Shown here: positions 1 through 5,228 of the stretch, one piece after another | How the letters are laid out: each line of letters starts with the position of its first letter | Numbering within the stretch: position 1 is the stretch's first letter | Assembly (NCBI GenBank): GCA_003457145.1 | Contig: DMSR01000104.1 | Coordinates: 1 to 6,112, forward strand | From: Bacillus sp. (in: firmicutes) | Lineage (GTDB): Bacteria > Bacillota > Bacilli > Bacillales > Cytobacillaceae | Length of the DNA: 6,112 bases | Direction: 5' to 3' | Made by a program: the position numbers and the translations under genes | Notes under the pieces: model-generated | Told to the model about the DNA's origin: nothing | Databases searched by the model: none | What the model saw: only the letters and a program-made list of their open reading frames with translations

Positions 1-1
1 C

Positions 2-1576
2 GTGATTGATGAAGATACAATTGAAGTTATCGAACCGGCAACGCCGTGGCAGCATATCCGCCCAATCGGGGAAGATATCGTCCAGGAGGAAATGCTGTTC
101 ACACAGGGGCATGAATTGAGGCCGGCAGATCTCGGGGCCCTCCTTGCCGCCCAGGTTACGGAGGTCAGCGTCGTCAAGAAGCCGCTGGTAACGATTATTC
201 CGACTGGAAACGAACTTGTCAGTGCCGATGCGTCGCTATCTTCAGGAAGGATCATTGAATTCAATGGCACCGTTTTCAGCTCATATATCGAAGATTGGGG
301 CGGAAATCCGTATCTTCATCCAATCGTAAAAGATGAGCCGGAAAAGATTAAAGAGGCTTTGCTGAAGGCCGTTGAGACATCTGATATTGTTGTTATCAAT
401 GCAGGCTCTTCTGCAGGTTCGAAGGATTATACAGTACACATACTCGAGGAACTGGGCACCGTATTTACCCATGGCGTCGCAACAAGACCAGGGAAACCAG
501 TCATCCTCGGCAAAATTAAAGATAAGGTAGTAGTCGGAGTACCGGGATATCCAGTGTCAGCCTATCTGGCGCTTGAATGGTTTGTAAGGCCGTTGGTTTG
601 CAAGTACTTGCAGATCCCTGAACCCAAAAGGCCAACATTGCAAGTGAAGCTGGGCCGCAGGATTGTCTCCACAATGGGGGCAGAGGACTTTGTCAGAATG
701 AATATCGGCTATGTGGATGGACAATTTGTCGCAAATCCGCTCACTCGCGCGGCAGGCGTCACGATGTCGCTGGTGAGGGCAGATGGTATGCTGGTCGTGC
801 CGCCAGATCAGCTGGGATACGAACAGGGTGATATGGTCGAGTTGGAGCTCTTCAGGTCAGCCGAAGAAATCAAGAATGCCATTGTGTTCAGCGGCAGCCA
901 CGATTTAACCATCGACCTATTGTCATCACAGCTGAAAAAACAGCGTAACGACATGAAAATTGTATCTTCCCATGTTGGCAGCATGGCCGGTTTAATGGCA
1001 ATCAGAAAAGGGGAAGCCCATGTAGCGGGCATTCATTTACTTGACCCGGAAACGAAGGAGTACAATGTTTCCTATGTGAAAAAATTACTTGCCGGGCAAG
1101 ACGCAGTCCTTTACCCATTCTTAAAAAGAACACAAGGCTGGATGCTGCCGAAAGGCAATCCGCTTGGAATTGAAAATGTCAGTGATCTTGCGGTCAAAGG
1201 CGCAGACTTTGCCAATAGGCAAAAAGGTGCTGGAACGAGGATCCTGTTTGATTTATTGATAAAAGAAGCTGGGCTTTCCCCAGAACAAGTCAATGGCTAT
1301 GACCGTGAAATGTTCTCACACTTAAGCGTCGCAGCTGAGGTGAAGGGAAATGGAAACGCGGCTGGTTTGGGAATCTTCCCTGCAGCTAAAGCAATGGGGC
1401 TTGATTTTATCCCAGTTGCTGATGAAAGCTATGATTTGCTGATGACAAAAGCATTTTATGAAAGCGAAAAGGGAATCTGGTTAAGGTCCGTAATCCAGTC
1501 CAATGCTTTCAAGGCAGAGGTTGCAAAAATTGGCGGCTATGCGGTAGTAGAAAATCCAGAGCCAAGGCATTTTTAA
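2..1576 (+). CDS. moeA: MoeA-type molybdopterin molybdenumtransferase fused to a C-terminal PBP-like domain (5' end missing)
   Basis: MoeA inserts molybdate into adenylylated molybdopterin, the last step of Moco synthesis, in the cytosol. Only the C-terminal 524 residues are present. The frame is open at the window edge and the protein enters in mid-domain, so the GTG at base 2 is probably internal; by comparison with ordinary MoeA roughly 110-120 residues lie upstream. Visible MoeA signatures, numbered from base 2: RPIGEDI (20-26), PTGNEL (67-72), the NAGSSAGSKDY loop with its conserved Asp (133-143), RPGKP (162-166) and PGYPVSA (181-187), then the C-terminal beta domain to about 285. Residues about 293-500 form a second module (SGSHDLTIDLL, SSHVGSMAGL, GEAHVAGIHLLD, KGAGTRILFDLL, AAEVKGNGNAAGLGIFPAAK) that resembles the PBP-like domain attached to some MoeA and ModE-type proteins and may bind an oxyanion or other ligand. 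Bacterial MoeA usually has PGNP where this has PGYP; from memory, PGYP is more typical of archaeal and fused forms. Confidence 0.93.
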   Translation: MIDEDTIEVIEPATPWQHIRPIGEDIVQEEMLFTQGHELRPADLGALLAAQVTEVSVVKKPLVTIIPTGNELVSADASLSSGRIIEFNGTVFSSYIEDWGGNPYLHPIVKDEPEKIKEALLKAVETSDIVVINAGSSAGSKDYTVHILEELGTVFTHGVATRPGKPVILGKIKDKVVVGVPGYPVSAYLALEWFVRPLVCKYLQIPEPKRPTLQVKLGRRIVSTMGAEDFVRMNIGYVDGQFVANPLTRAAGVTMSLVRADGMLVVPPDQLGYEQGDMVELELFRSAEEIKNAIVFSGSHDLTIDLLSSQLKKQRNDMKIVSSHVGSMAGLMAIRKGEAHVAGIHLLDPETKEYNVSYVKKLLAGQDAVLYPFLKRTQGWMLPKGNPLGIENVSDLAVKGADFANRQKGAGTRILFDLLIKEAGLSPEQVNGYDREMFSHLSVAAEVKGNGNAAGLGIFPAAKAMGLDFIPVADESYDLLMTKAFYESEKGIWLRSVIQSNAFKAEVAKIGGYAVVENPEPRHF

Positions 1577-1602
1577 AAAGGCTGTTTGCGCATTATTGTT
1601 GC

Positions 1603-1626
1603 TTTTCGAATAATTGTATTCGGAGA
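1603..1626 (+). terminator. Hairpin just after moeA, weak terminator candidate
   Basis: CGAATA (1607-1612) and TATTCG (1617-1622) form a perfect 6-bp stem around the loop ATTG. In RNA it extends by four further pairs, two of them G-U wobbles (1603-1606 with 1623-1626). The following CTTTTC is a poor U-tract and the stem is AT-rich, so termination may be weak. The hairpin could instead protect the 3' end of the moeA message. Confidence 0.3.
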
Positions 1627-1663
1627 TCTTTTCGAGCAGGCCCTGAACCAAGAATCCATAAGT

Positions 1664-1696
1664 AAAAGTAAAAATCCAGAAGCCGGTTTTGCTTTT
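1664..1696 (+). terminator. AT-rich hairpin between moeA and moaE, possible intrinsic terminator
   Basis: AAAAG (1664-1668) pairs with CTTTT (1692-1696), T1669 with G1691 (wobble), four A (1670-1673) with TTTT (1687-1690), and CC (1676-1677) with GG (1685-1686). Two bases (1674-1675) are bulged and the loop is AGAAGCC. This gives 12 pairs with a weak GC core and a T-rich 3' arm. Its place, about 90 bases after the moeA stop and before the moaE promoter candidate, suits a terminator. The low GC content leaves real doubt. Confidence 0.35.
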
Positions 1697-1741
1697 GATT
1701 GTGAAAGCAATAAATTTTAAGAAAAAGTCTTTAAAAAATTC

Positions 1742-1754
1742 ATGAAAGTTTCAT
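1742..1754. repeat. Perfect 6-1-6 palindrome ATGAAA-G-TTTCAT
   Basis: ATGAAA (1742-1747) and TTTCAT (1749-1754) are exact inverted copies around G1748, ending 9 bases before the candidate -35 of the moaE promoter. GAAAGT (1744-1749) is also inverted as ACTTTC (1762-1767). The geometry suits a dimeric regulator, but I recognise no specific operator; it lacks the central CG of a CcpA cre site. Confidence 0.35.
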
Positions 1755-1763
1755 ACTTTTTAC

Positions 1764-1791
1764 TTTCTAATATAGGGCACTGATTTATAAT
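1764..1791 (+). promoter_or_regulatory. Candidate sigma-A promoter of moaE-moaD
   Basis: TATAAT at 1786-1791 matches the -10 consensus exactly. The best -35 is TTTCTA at 1764-1769 with a 16-base spacer, only three of six matches, so activity could be low or activator-dependent. Transcription would start near 1798 and give a leader of about 95 bases. The -10 lies inside the inverted repeat AGGGCA/TGCCCT, and a perfect palindrome (1742-1754) sits just upstream; either could be an operator. Confidence 0.4.
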
Positions 1792-1808
1792 ACAAAAGAA
1801 ATGCCCTT

Positions 1809-1848
1809 GAAAAGAATGGTGTCAGCAGCCTATGCAGAGCTTCTTTTC
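1809..1848 (+). other. Leader hairpin upstream of moaE
   Basis: GAAAAGAA (1809-1816) and TTCTTTTC (1841-1848) form an 8-bp perfect inverted repeat enclosing 24 bases, within which GCA/TGC (1825-1827 and 1833-1835) may pair weakly. AGCAGCCT occurs twice as a direct repeat (1824-1831 and 1856-1863). The hairpin would lie in the moaE leader if the candidate promoter is right. It does not resemble the Moco riboswitch or another class I know, and the stem is AT-rich. Confidence 0.3.
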
Positions 1849-1894
1849 TTGAAAAAGCAGCCTGATAACGGATCAATTTATTGAGGTGAAATGA

Positions 1895-2359
1895 ATGAAT
1901 TATGAAATAGCAAGAGAACCAATTAACACTCAATCAGTCATAGATAAAGTGATTCAGCGTGATGCGGGAGCAATCACTACATTCATTGGAACTGTCCGCG
2001 AAATGACGAAGGGGAAGAAGACACTTTACCTTATATATGATGCGTATGAGCCAATGGCCGTTAAGAAGCTGGAGCAGATCGGCACGGAAATCCAGGAGCG
2101 CTGGAATGGCGCCCAGGTTGCGATTACCCATCGTGTCGGCAGGCTTGACATCACTGATATCGCGGTGGTCATTGCCGTTTCAACCCCTCACCGAAATGAT
2201 GCGTATGAAGCGAATCGGTATGCAATCGAACGCATCAAGGAAATAGTCCCAATCTGGAAAAAGGAGCATTGGGAAGACGGCCAGGAATGGGTCGGAAATC
2301 AACTAGAAACTGTCCCTTACCCGACAGGAAAACCGGAGGAGAAGGATCTCAATGAATAA
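1895..2359 (+). CDS. moaE: Molybdopterin synthase catalytic (large) subunit MoaE
   Basis: MoaE is the catalytic subunit of the MoaD2-MoaE2 synthase, which transfers sulfur from the MoaD thiocarboxylate to cPMP, making the molybdopterin dithiolene in the cytosol. The 154-residue product has the usual family length. Visible signatures are GAITTFIGTVRE (25-36), YDAYEPMA (48-55), HRVGRLDI (79-86), STPHRNDAYEA (96-106) and the lysine-bearing active-site stretch VPIWKKEHW (118-126). The start at 1895 follows TGAGGTGA (1882-1889); the ATG at 1891 runs into a stop after four codons. The last 8 bases overlap moaD, so the pair is co-transcribed and probably translationally coupled. It is separated from moeA by a gap of over 300 bases with its own promoter candidate, so it may not depend on moeA read-through. 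Confidence 0.97.
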   Translation: MNYEIAREPINTQSVIDKVIQRDAGAITTFIGTVREMTKGKKTLYLIYDAYEPMAVKKLEQIGTEIQERWNGAQVAITHRVGRLDITDIAVVIAVSTPHRNDAYEANRYAIERIKEIVPIWKKEHWEDGQEWVGNQLETVPYPTGKPEEKDLNE

Positions 2360-2585
2360 AGTATTATTCTTTGCCCATCTGCGTGATGAAGCTGGCCATG
2401 AATCAGTGGAAATCGAAGCAGCCGGAAAAACAGTTGCCGAGCTAAAGGAAATCATTTCTGAAAAATATCAGGTTCAAAAATTAGATAATTCAATGACTGC
2501 CATCAACGAAGAATTTTCCTCCAATGAGGAAGTCATCAAAGATGGAGATACAATCGCCTTCATCCCGCCTGTATCAGGAGGCTGA
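2352..2585 (+). CDS. moaD: Molybdopterin synthase sulfur carrier (small) subunit MoaD
   Basis: MoaD is a beta-grasp, ubiquitin-like sulfur carrier. MoeB adenylylates its C-terminal glycine, which is then turned into a thiocarboxylate and inserted into the MoaE active site. The product is 77 residues, normal for the family, and ends in the diagnostic PVSGG with the Gly-Gly at the very C-terminus. The N-terminal strand VLFFAHLRDEAG (4-15) and the DGDTIAFIPPVSGG end (64-77) are typical of MoaD rather than ThiS. The ATG overlaps the end of moaE by 8 bases, and a GGAGGAG Shine-Dalgarno lies at 2335-2341 inside moaE. The structured RNA candidate begins 16 bases after its stop. Confidence 0.96.
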   Translation: MNKVLFFAHLRDEAGHESVEIEAAGKTVAELKEIISEKYQVQKLDNSMTAINEEFSSNEEVIKDGDTIAFIPPVSGG

Positions 2586-2600
2586 TATAAATACATCTAA

Positions 2601-2698
2601 ACAGCGCCTTGCCCTGCAGACCAGAGGCACGCCCATTCCTTTTACCTGAGTTGGGGCGGCCTATCGGTAAGTATGCGGTCAGGGCGCTTGTGCTTTTT
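2601..2698 (+). ncRNA. Candidate structured, pseudoknotted cis-regulatory RNA between moaD and moeB
   Basis: A GC-rich block in an otherwise AT-rich gap folds compactly. P1: 2601-2611 pairs with 2680-2691 in 11 pairs (ACA/UGU, GCGCC/GGCGC, a U-G wobble, then UG/CA), with U2688 bulged. P2: AGGC (2625-2628) and CGCCC (2630-2634) pair with GGGCG (2654-2658) and GCCU (2659-2662), nine pairs with A2629 bulged, around a 19-base loop. Pseudoknot: UUACC in that loop (2642-2646) matches GGUAA (2666-2670) downstream of P2, plus a U-G pair (2641/2671). UUUUU follows at 2694-2698, so P1 may double as a terminator stem. Competing pairings exist: GCCCUG (2611-2616) with CAGGGC (2680-2685), and GCAC-GCCC (2627-2634) with GGGC...GUGC (2682-2693). 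It matches no riboswitch consensus I can recall, including Moco, TPP or SAM. A plain terminator for moaE-moaD is the main alternative. Confidence 0.5.
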
Positions 2699-2748
2699 AA
2701 CAGAATTGTGATTTTGAAAAGAGCTCAACCTTTCGTTTTCAGTGCTTG

Positions 2749-2755
2749 AGGAGGG
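2749..2755 (+). promoter_or_regulatory. Strong Shine-Dalgarno of moeB
   Basis: AGGAGGG lies 6 bases before the ATG at 2762 and fixes the start. CUCAA (2724-2728) can pair with UUGAG (2746-2750), which would partly cover this site, but the stem is only five pairs with a 17-base loop. Confidence 0.7.
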
Positions 2756-2761
2756 ATTAAT

Positions 2762-3781
2762 ATGTCAGAAAGATATTCACGCCAGACGCTGTTTCCTCCT
2801 ATCGGCAAGTCCGGTCAGGAGAAGATCCGCAGCAAGCATGTTTTGATGATTGGTGCCGGTGCACTTGGGTCTGGGAATGCTGAAATGATGGTGAGAGCTG
2901 GTGTAGGCCGGCTGACCATTGTCGATAGGGATTATGTAGAGTCGAGCAATCTCCAAAGGCAGCAGCTTTACACGGAAGAGGATGTTGCAGAAAAGCTTCC
3001 TAAGGCAGCTGCTGCGGAAAAAAGACTTAAAGCGATTAATTCCGAAGTCGAGATCCATGCCTATATTGCCGATGCCAATCCGGAAAAATTGGCCGAGCTT
3101 GCGGAGGGCGTCGATTTGATCATCGATGCAACCGACAATTTTGAAACGAGAATGGCGATTAACGATATCTCGCAAAAATATAAGATTCCCTGGATTTACG
3201 GGGCTTGCGTTGGCAGCTTTGGGATGAGCTTTTCAATTATTCCCGGCAAGACGCCTTGCTTGAATTGCCTTCTTAAAACCGTGCCGCTTCAGGGTATGAC
3301 CTGCGATACAGGAGGCATTATTGGACCTGCCGTCCAAATGGTCATTGCTCACCAGGGAGCAGAAGCACTCAAAATCCTTGTAGAGGATTGGGATGCGGTC
3401 AGGACCTCTTTCGTAAGCTTCGATTTATGGCGCAATCAGTATACAAGCATGAAGATGTCAAAAGCCAAAGACCCCGGCTGCCTTTCATGTGGCGAGAATC
3501 CAGAATATCCGTATCTGGATGCAGAGAACATGACAAAAACGACTGTCCTTTGCGGACGGGATACGGTCCAAATCAGGCCGCCGCATCAGCATCAGCTTAA
3601 TTTGCAAGAAACAGCAGAAAAGATGCAGGCACTGGGATATCAGGTAAAAGGGAATCCTTATTTGGTGTCCGTGGAAATGGATGATAATCGAATGGTGATC
3701 TTCCAGGATGGACGGGCACTCATCCACGGCACGAAGGACCTGGCTCATGCAAGGAGCATCTACCAAAGGTTTTTCGGGTAG
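2762..3781 (+). CDS. moeB: MoeB/ThiF-family adenylyltransferase activating MoaD
   Basis: An E1-like enzyme that uses ATP to adenylylate the C-terminal glycine of MoaD (possibly also ThiS), preparing it for sulfuration. The 339 residues carry RYSRQ (4-8), the nucleotide-binding loop GAGALGSG (31-38), VDRDYVESSNLQRQ (54-67), DATDNFETR (122-130) with the catalytic-type Asp125, and the Cys181 loop MTCDTGGIIGP. Two Cys pairs, C166/C169 (PCLNC) and C240/C243 (CLSC), fit the structural zinc site. The last 90 residues form an extra C-terminal domain (LCGRDTVQI at 263-271, HGTKDLAHARSIYQRFFG at the end) also seen in Bacillus MoeB/ThiF proteins; it has no rhodanese Cys loop, so sulfur must come from another protein. 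Its position directly after moaD favours MoeB over ThiF, though sequence alone cannot exclude dual use. The start is fixed by AGGAGGG six bases upstream. Confidence 0.92.
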   Translation: MSERYSRQTLFPPIGKSGQEKIRSKHVLMIGAGALGSGNAEMMVRAGVGRLTIVDRDYVESSNLQRQQLYTEEDVAEKLPKAAAAEKRLKAINSEVEIHAYIADANPEKLAELAEGVDLIIDATDNFETRMAINDISQKYKIPWIYGACVGSFGMSFSIIPGKTPCLNCLLKTVPLQGMTCDTGGIIGPAVQMVIAHQGAEALKILVEDWDAVRTSFVSFDLWRNQYTSMKMSKAKDPGCLSCGENPEYPYLDAENMTKTTVLCGRDTVQIRPPHQHQLNLQETAEKMQALGYQVKGNPYLVSVEMDDNRMVIFQDGRALIHGTKDLAHARSIYQRFFG

Positions 3782-3849
3782 ACTGATATCAATCTTTTCA
3801 TTCTTATGGAAAGCATCAATTAGTATTCTATTATACGTATACAACGCAC

Positions 3850-3878
3850 AACCCCCCTGCCAAATCGGCAGGGGGGTT
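3850..3878. terminator. Bidirectional terminator between convergent moeB and the yflT-like gene
   Basis: AACCCCCCTGCC (3850-3861) and GGCAGGGGGGTT (3867-3878) form a perfect 12-bp, very GC-rich stem with the loop AAATC. It lies 68 bases after the moeB stop and 55 bases after the end of the - strand gene, so it can serve both. Flanking T-tracts are short (TTCTATCT on +, TTGTGCGTT on -), so the stem must do most of the work. Confidence 0.85.
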
Positions 3879-3933
3879 CTATCTAAACGATCACATCGGA
3901 TCGATTATCATAATGCGGTAAAGCAAAACTTAC

Positions 3934-4263
3934 TTACTTCACTTCATCAGTTGCAACAAGAACTAGACGGCCTTTGTCCAATTCCTTCTCATACTGGTCA
4001 GCCTCTTGCTTTGAAAGGCCAATCGCTTCAAACTTGTTGCGGAGCTCATCGCCGCGTGATTTGAACATATTGCCGATGGAATCAAAGAATCCTTGCTCCT
4101 TGAAGCCCATGCTCCCAGTATCAGTTGCATCTTTTAAATGCTTGCTGCGGTCTTCATCATGTGCAAAAATATAAATGTTTTCTTTTGCGAAACCTGCTGC
4201 TTCCAATGAGTTGATTATTTCCGTAGCCTGTACGCCGTTTTCTACTATTTCTACTTTTTTCAT
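3934..4263 (-). CDS. YflT-like general stress protein (heat-induced stress protein YflT domain)
   Basis: A 109-residue soluble acidic protein of the YflT / general stress protein 17M type. Typical features are the N-terminal VEIVENGVQATEIINSLEAAGF (4-25), IYIFAHDEDRSKHL (30-43), a middle FFDSIGNMFKSRGDELRNKF (59-78), and the C-terminal GLSKQEADQYEKELDKGRLVLV (82-103). Its biochemical role is unknown; in B. subtilis the family is known as a sigma-B regulon member. I chose the ATG at 4263 because AAAGGAGGA (4271-4279 on the complement) sits 7 bases upstream. An in-frame ATG 36 bases further upstream would place that Shine-Dalgarno inside the gene. The sigma-B-type promoter upstream agrees with a stress role. 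It is convergent with moeB and divergent from ung, so it forms a single-gene unit. Confidence 0.85.
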   Translation of the reverse strand: MKKVEIVENGVQATEIINSLEAAGFAKENIYIFAHDEDRSKHLKDATDTGSMGFKEQGFFDSIGNMFKSRGDELRNKFEAIGLSKQEADQYEKELDKGRLVLVATDEVK

Positions 4264-4340
4264 GGTATCTTCCTCCTTTAAAATTCTTTCCATATACAAG
4301 TCAGGGAACCCGTTACGCTCCCTCGTCCTATACTATATAT

Positions 4341-4365
4341 ATATCCGCTCTCACTCAGATTAAAC
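4341..4365 (-). promoter_or_regulatory. Sigma-B-type promoter of the yflT-like gene
   Basis: On the complementary strand GTTTAA (4360-4365) is followed after 13 bases by GGATAT (4341-4346). This compares with the B. subtilis sigma-B consensus GTTTAA-N12-15-GGGTAT: the -35 is exact, the -10 has one mismatch, and the spacing is right. Transcription would start near 4334, giving a leader of about 70 bases to the ATG at 4263. The gene's family supports the assignment. Confidence 0.75.
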
Positions 4366-4402
4366 ATAGTGTACTGAGGACGATGTTTCCATTCGTATGA
4401 TA

Positions 4403-4430
4403 GTGACCTTGAAAATATGGGTAGTTTAAT
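4403..4430 (+). promoter_or_regulatory. Weak candidate sigma-A promoter of ung
   Basis: GTGACC (4403-4408, four of six) and TTTAAT (4425-4430, five of six) are 16 bases apart. The start would fall near 4437, only a few bases before the AGGAG Shine-Dalgarno at 4441-4445, an unusually short leader. It is the best pair I find in the divergent gap but is not strong. Confidence 0.3.
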
Positions 4431-4456
4431 AGAGAAAGAAAGGAGTCTGTTTGATT

Positions 4457-5128
4457 ATGGAAAATCTTAATAATGACTGGGCCACGCTATTAGGCGGGGA
4501 GTTCGAGAAACCATATTATCAGAAGCTGAGGGAATTCCTGAATCGAGAGTATGACACAGAAACTATCTACCCTGATAAGGAGGATGTTTTTAATGCACTT
4601 CGGTATACCGATTATGATGATGTTAAAGTTGTTATCCTAGGACAAGATCCCTATCATGGACCGGGCCAGGCACATGGTTTGAGCTTTTCTGTCCAGCCAG
4701 GCGTACCGCTTCCTCCTTCACTGAGAAACATTTTTAAAGAATTAAATGCTGATCTCGGCTGCCTGATTCCGAAAAACGGTTACTTAAAAAAGTGGACGGA
4801 CCAAGGTGTCCTCCTTTTAAATACCGTACTGACTGTTCGAAAGGGTGAAGCCCATTCACACAGAGGTAAGGGGTGGGAGACCTTCACTGACAAAGTCATC
4901 ACTTTGCTGAATGAACGTGAAAAGCCCGTTATTTTCATCCTTTGGGGTAAACCTGCACAAAGCAAACTTAAATTAATAGATGAGAGCCTGCATAAAATCA
5001 TCAAGTCCCCCCACCCAAGTCCGTTGTCAGCAAGAAGAGGCTTCTTTGGCAGCAAGCCATTCTCAAAAGTTAATGAGATTTTAGCAGAGCTTGATGAACA
5101 GAGGATTGATTGGCAGATTAATAATTAA
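4457..5128 (+). CDS. ung: Family 1 uracil-DNA glycosylase
   Basis: Ung removes uracil from DNA, arising by cytosine deamination or dUMP incorporation, and starts base-excision repair in the cytosol. The 223 residues match the usual family length of about 225. All hallmarks are present: [20 protein letters not shown] (60-79) with the water-activating Asp64 and His67, LPPSL (85-89), LLNTVLTVR (120-128) with the uracil-reading Asn, and [13 protein letters not shown] (186-198) with the second catalytic His and the DNA-inserting loop. The start is uncertain. ATG 4457 lies 11 bases after AGGAG (4441-4445) and TTG 4451, two codons earlier in frame, lies 5 bases after it; I prefer ATG because TTG starts are less common. 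It has its own terminator and is divergent from the stress gene. Gene order with the YwdI- and YwdK-like genes resembles the B. subtilis ywd region. Confidence 0.97.
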   Translation: MENLNNDWATLLGGEFEKPYYQKLREFLNREYDTETIYPDKEDVFNALRYTDYDDVKVVILGQDPYHGPGQAHGLSFSVQPGVPLPPSLRNIFKELNADLGCLIPKNGYLKKWTDQGVLLLNTVLTVRKGEAHSHRGKGWETFTDKVITLLNEREKPVIFILWGKPAQSKLKLIDESLHKIIKSPHPSPLSARRGFFGSKPFSKVNEILAELDEQRIDWQINN

Positions 5129-5140
5129 TTGTTGGAGACT

Positions 5141-5165
5141 AAAACCCTGGGATAACAGGGTTTTT
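5141..5165 (+). terminator. Intrinsic terminator of ung
   Basis: AAAACCCTG (5141-5149) and CAGGGTTTT (5156-5164) form a perfect 9-bp stem with the loop GGATAA, ending in five T. It lies 12 bases after the ung stop, so the downstream ywdI-like gene needs its own promoter. Confidence 0.88.
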
Positions 5166-5195
5166 CTCGTATGTTGTCTAAATTCAAAACGAACG

Positions 5196-5223
5196 TTCAA
5201 AGTAAGGCACTTTTCAGTAAAAT
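5196..5223 (+). promoter_or_regulatory. Candidate promoter upstream of parS for the ywdI-ywdK unit
   Basis: TTCAAA (5196-5201, four of six) and TAAAAT (5218-5223, five of six) are 16 bases apart. Transcription would begin near 5230, inside the parS site. A second pair of equal quality, TCGAAA (5264-5269) and TAAAAT (5287-5292) with a 17-base spacer, would start near 5299. The sequence does not decide between them. Confidence 0.3.
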
Positions 5224-5228
5224 CGACA

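Larger units (their letters stand above)
1577..1894. other. Gap between moeA and moaE: hairpins and a candidate promoter, no gene
   Basis: No convincing reading frame or ribosome binding site is seen in this stretch apart from the Shine-Dalgarno of moaE at its end. It is AT-rich. It holds two hairpins after moeA (1603-1626 and 1664-1696), a perfect 6-1-6 palindrome ATGAAA-G-TTTCAT (1742-1754), a TATAAT box (1786-1791) lying inside the inverted repeat AGGGCA/TGCCCT (1774-1779 and 1802-1807), and a leader hairpin GAAAAGAA/TTCTTTTC (1809-1816 and 1841-1848). AGGCTG at 1579-1584 and its inverse CAGCCT at 1858-1863 sit near the two ends. In B. subtilis, as I recall, mobB lies between moeA and moaE; I see no trace of it here. 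Confidence 0.6.

Noticed and set aside
1551..1680. AAAATCCAGA occurs twice (1551-1560 and 1671-1680), 120 bases apart
   Set aside because: Flanks diverge quickly; too short to claim a duplication or attachment site.
2601..2698. Structured element as a tRNA, T-box, TPP, SAM or Moco riboswitch
   Set aside because: No TTCGA arm, no T-box GGTGG, no CTGAGA/TPP core, no SAM-box motifs, and the Moco consensus as I remember it does not fit.
2777..3175. 132-codon frame antisense to moeB
   Set aside because: Overlaps the conserved nucleotide-binding region of moeB and has no Shine-Dalgarno or recognisable motif.
3832..3841. TATACGTATA palindrome before the convergent terminator
   Set aside because: Ten AT-rich bases between convergent genes, with no promoter nearby; probably chance.
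3888..3903. CGATC/GATCG hairpin downstream of the yflT-like gene
   Set aside because: Five pairs without a T-tract on either strand; the strong 12-bp terminator beside it suffices.
5149..5161. GGGATAACAGGGT matches the core of the I-SceI homing endonuclease site
   Set aside because: It is part of the ung terminator (loop and 3' arm), flanking bases of the 18-base site do not match, and no intron or endonuclease is present; coincidence.
5191..5198. GAACGTTC palindrome as a LexA/SOS box
   Set aside because: The Bacillus box needs GAAC-N4-GTTC; here the half-sites abut with no spacer.
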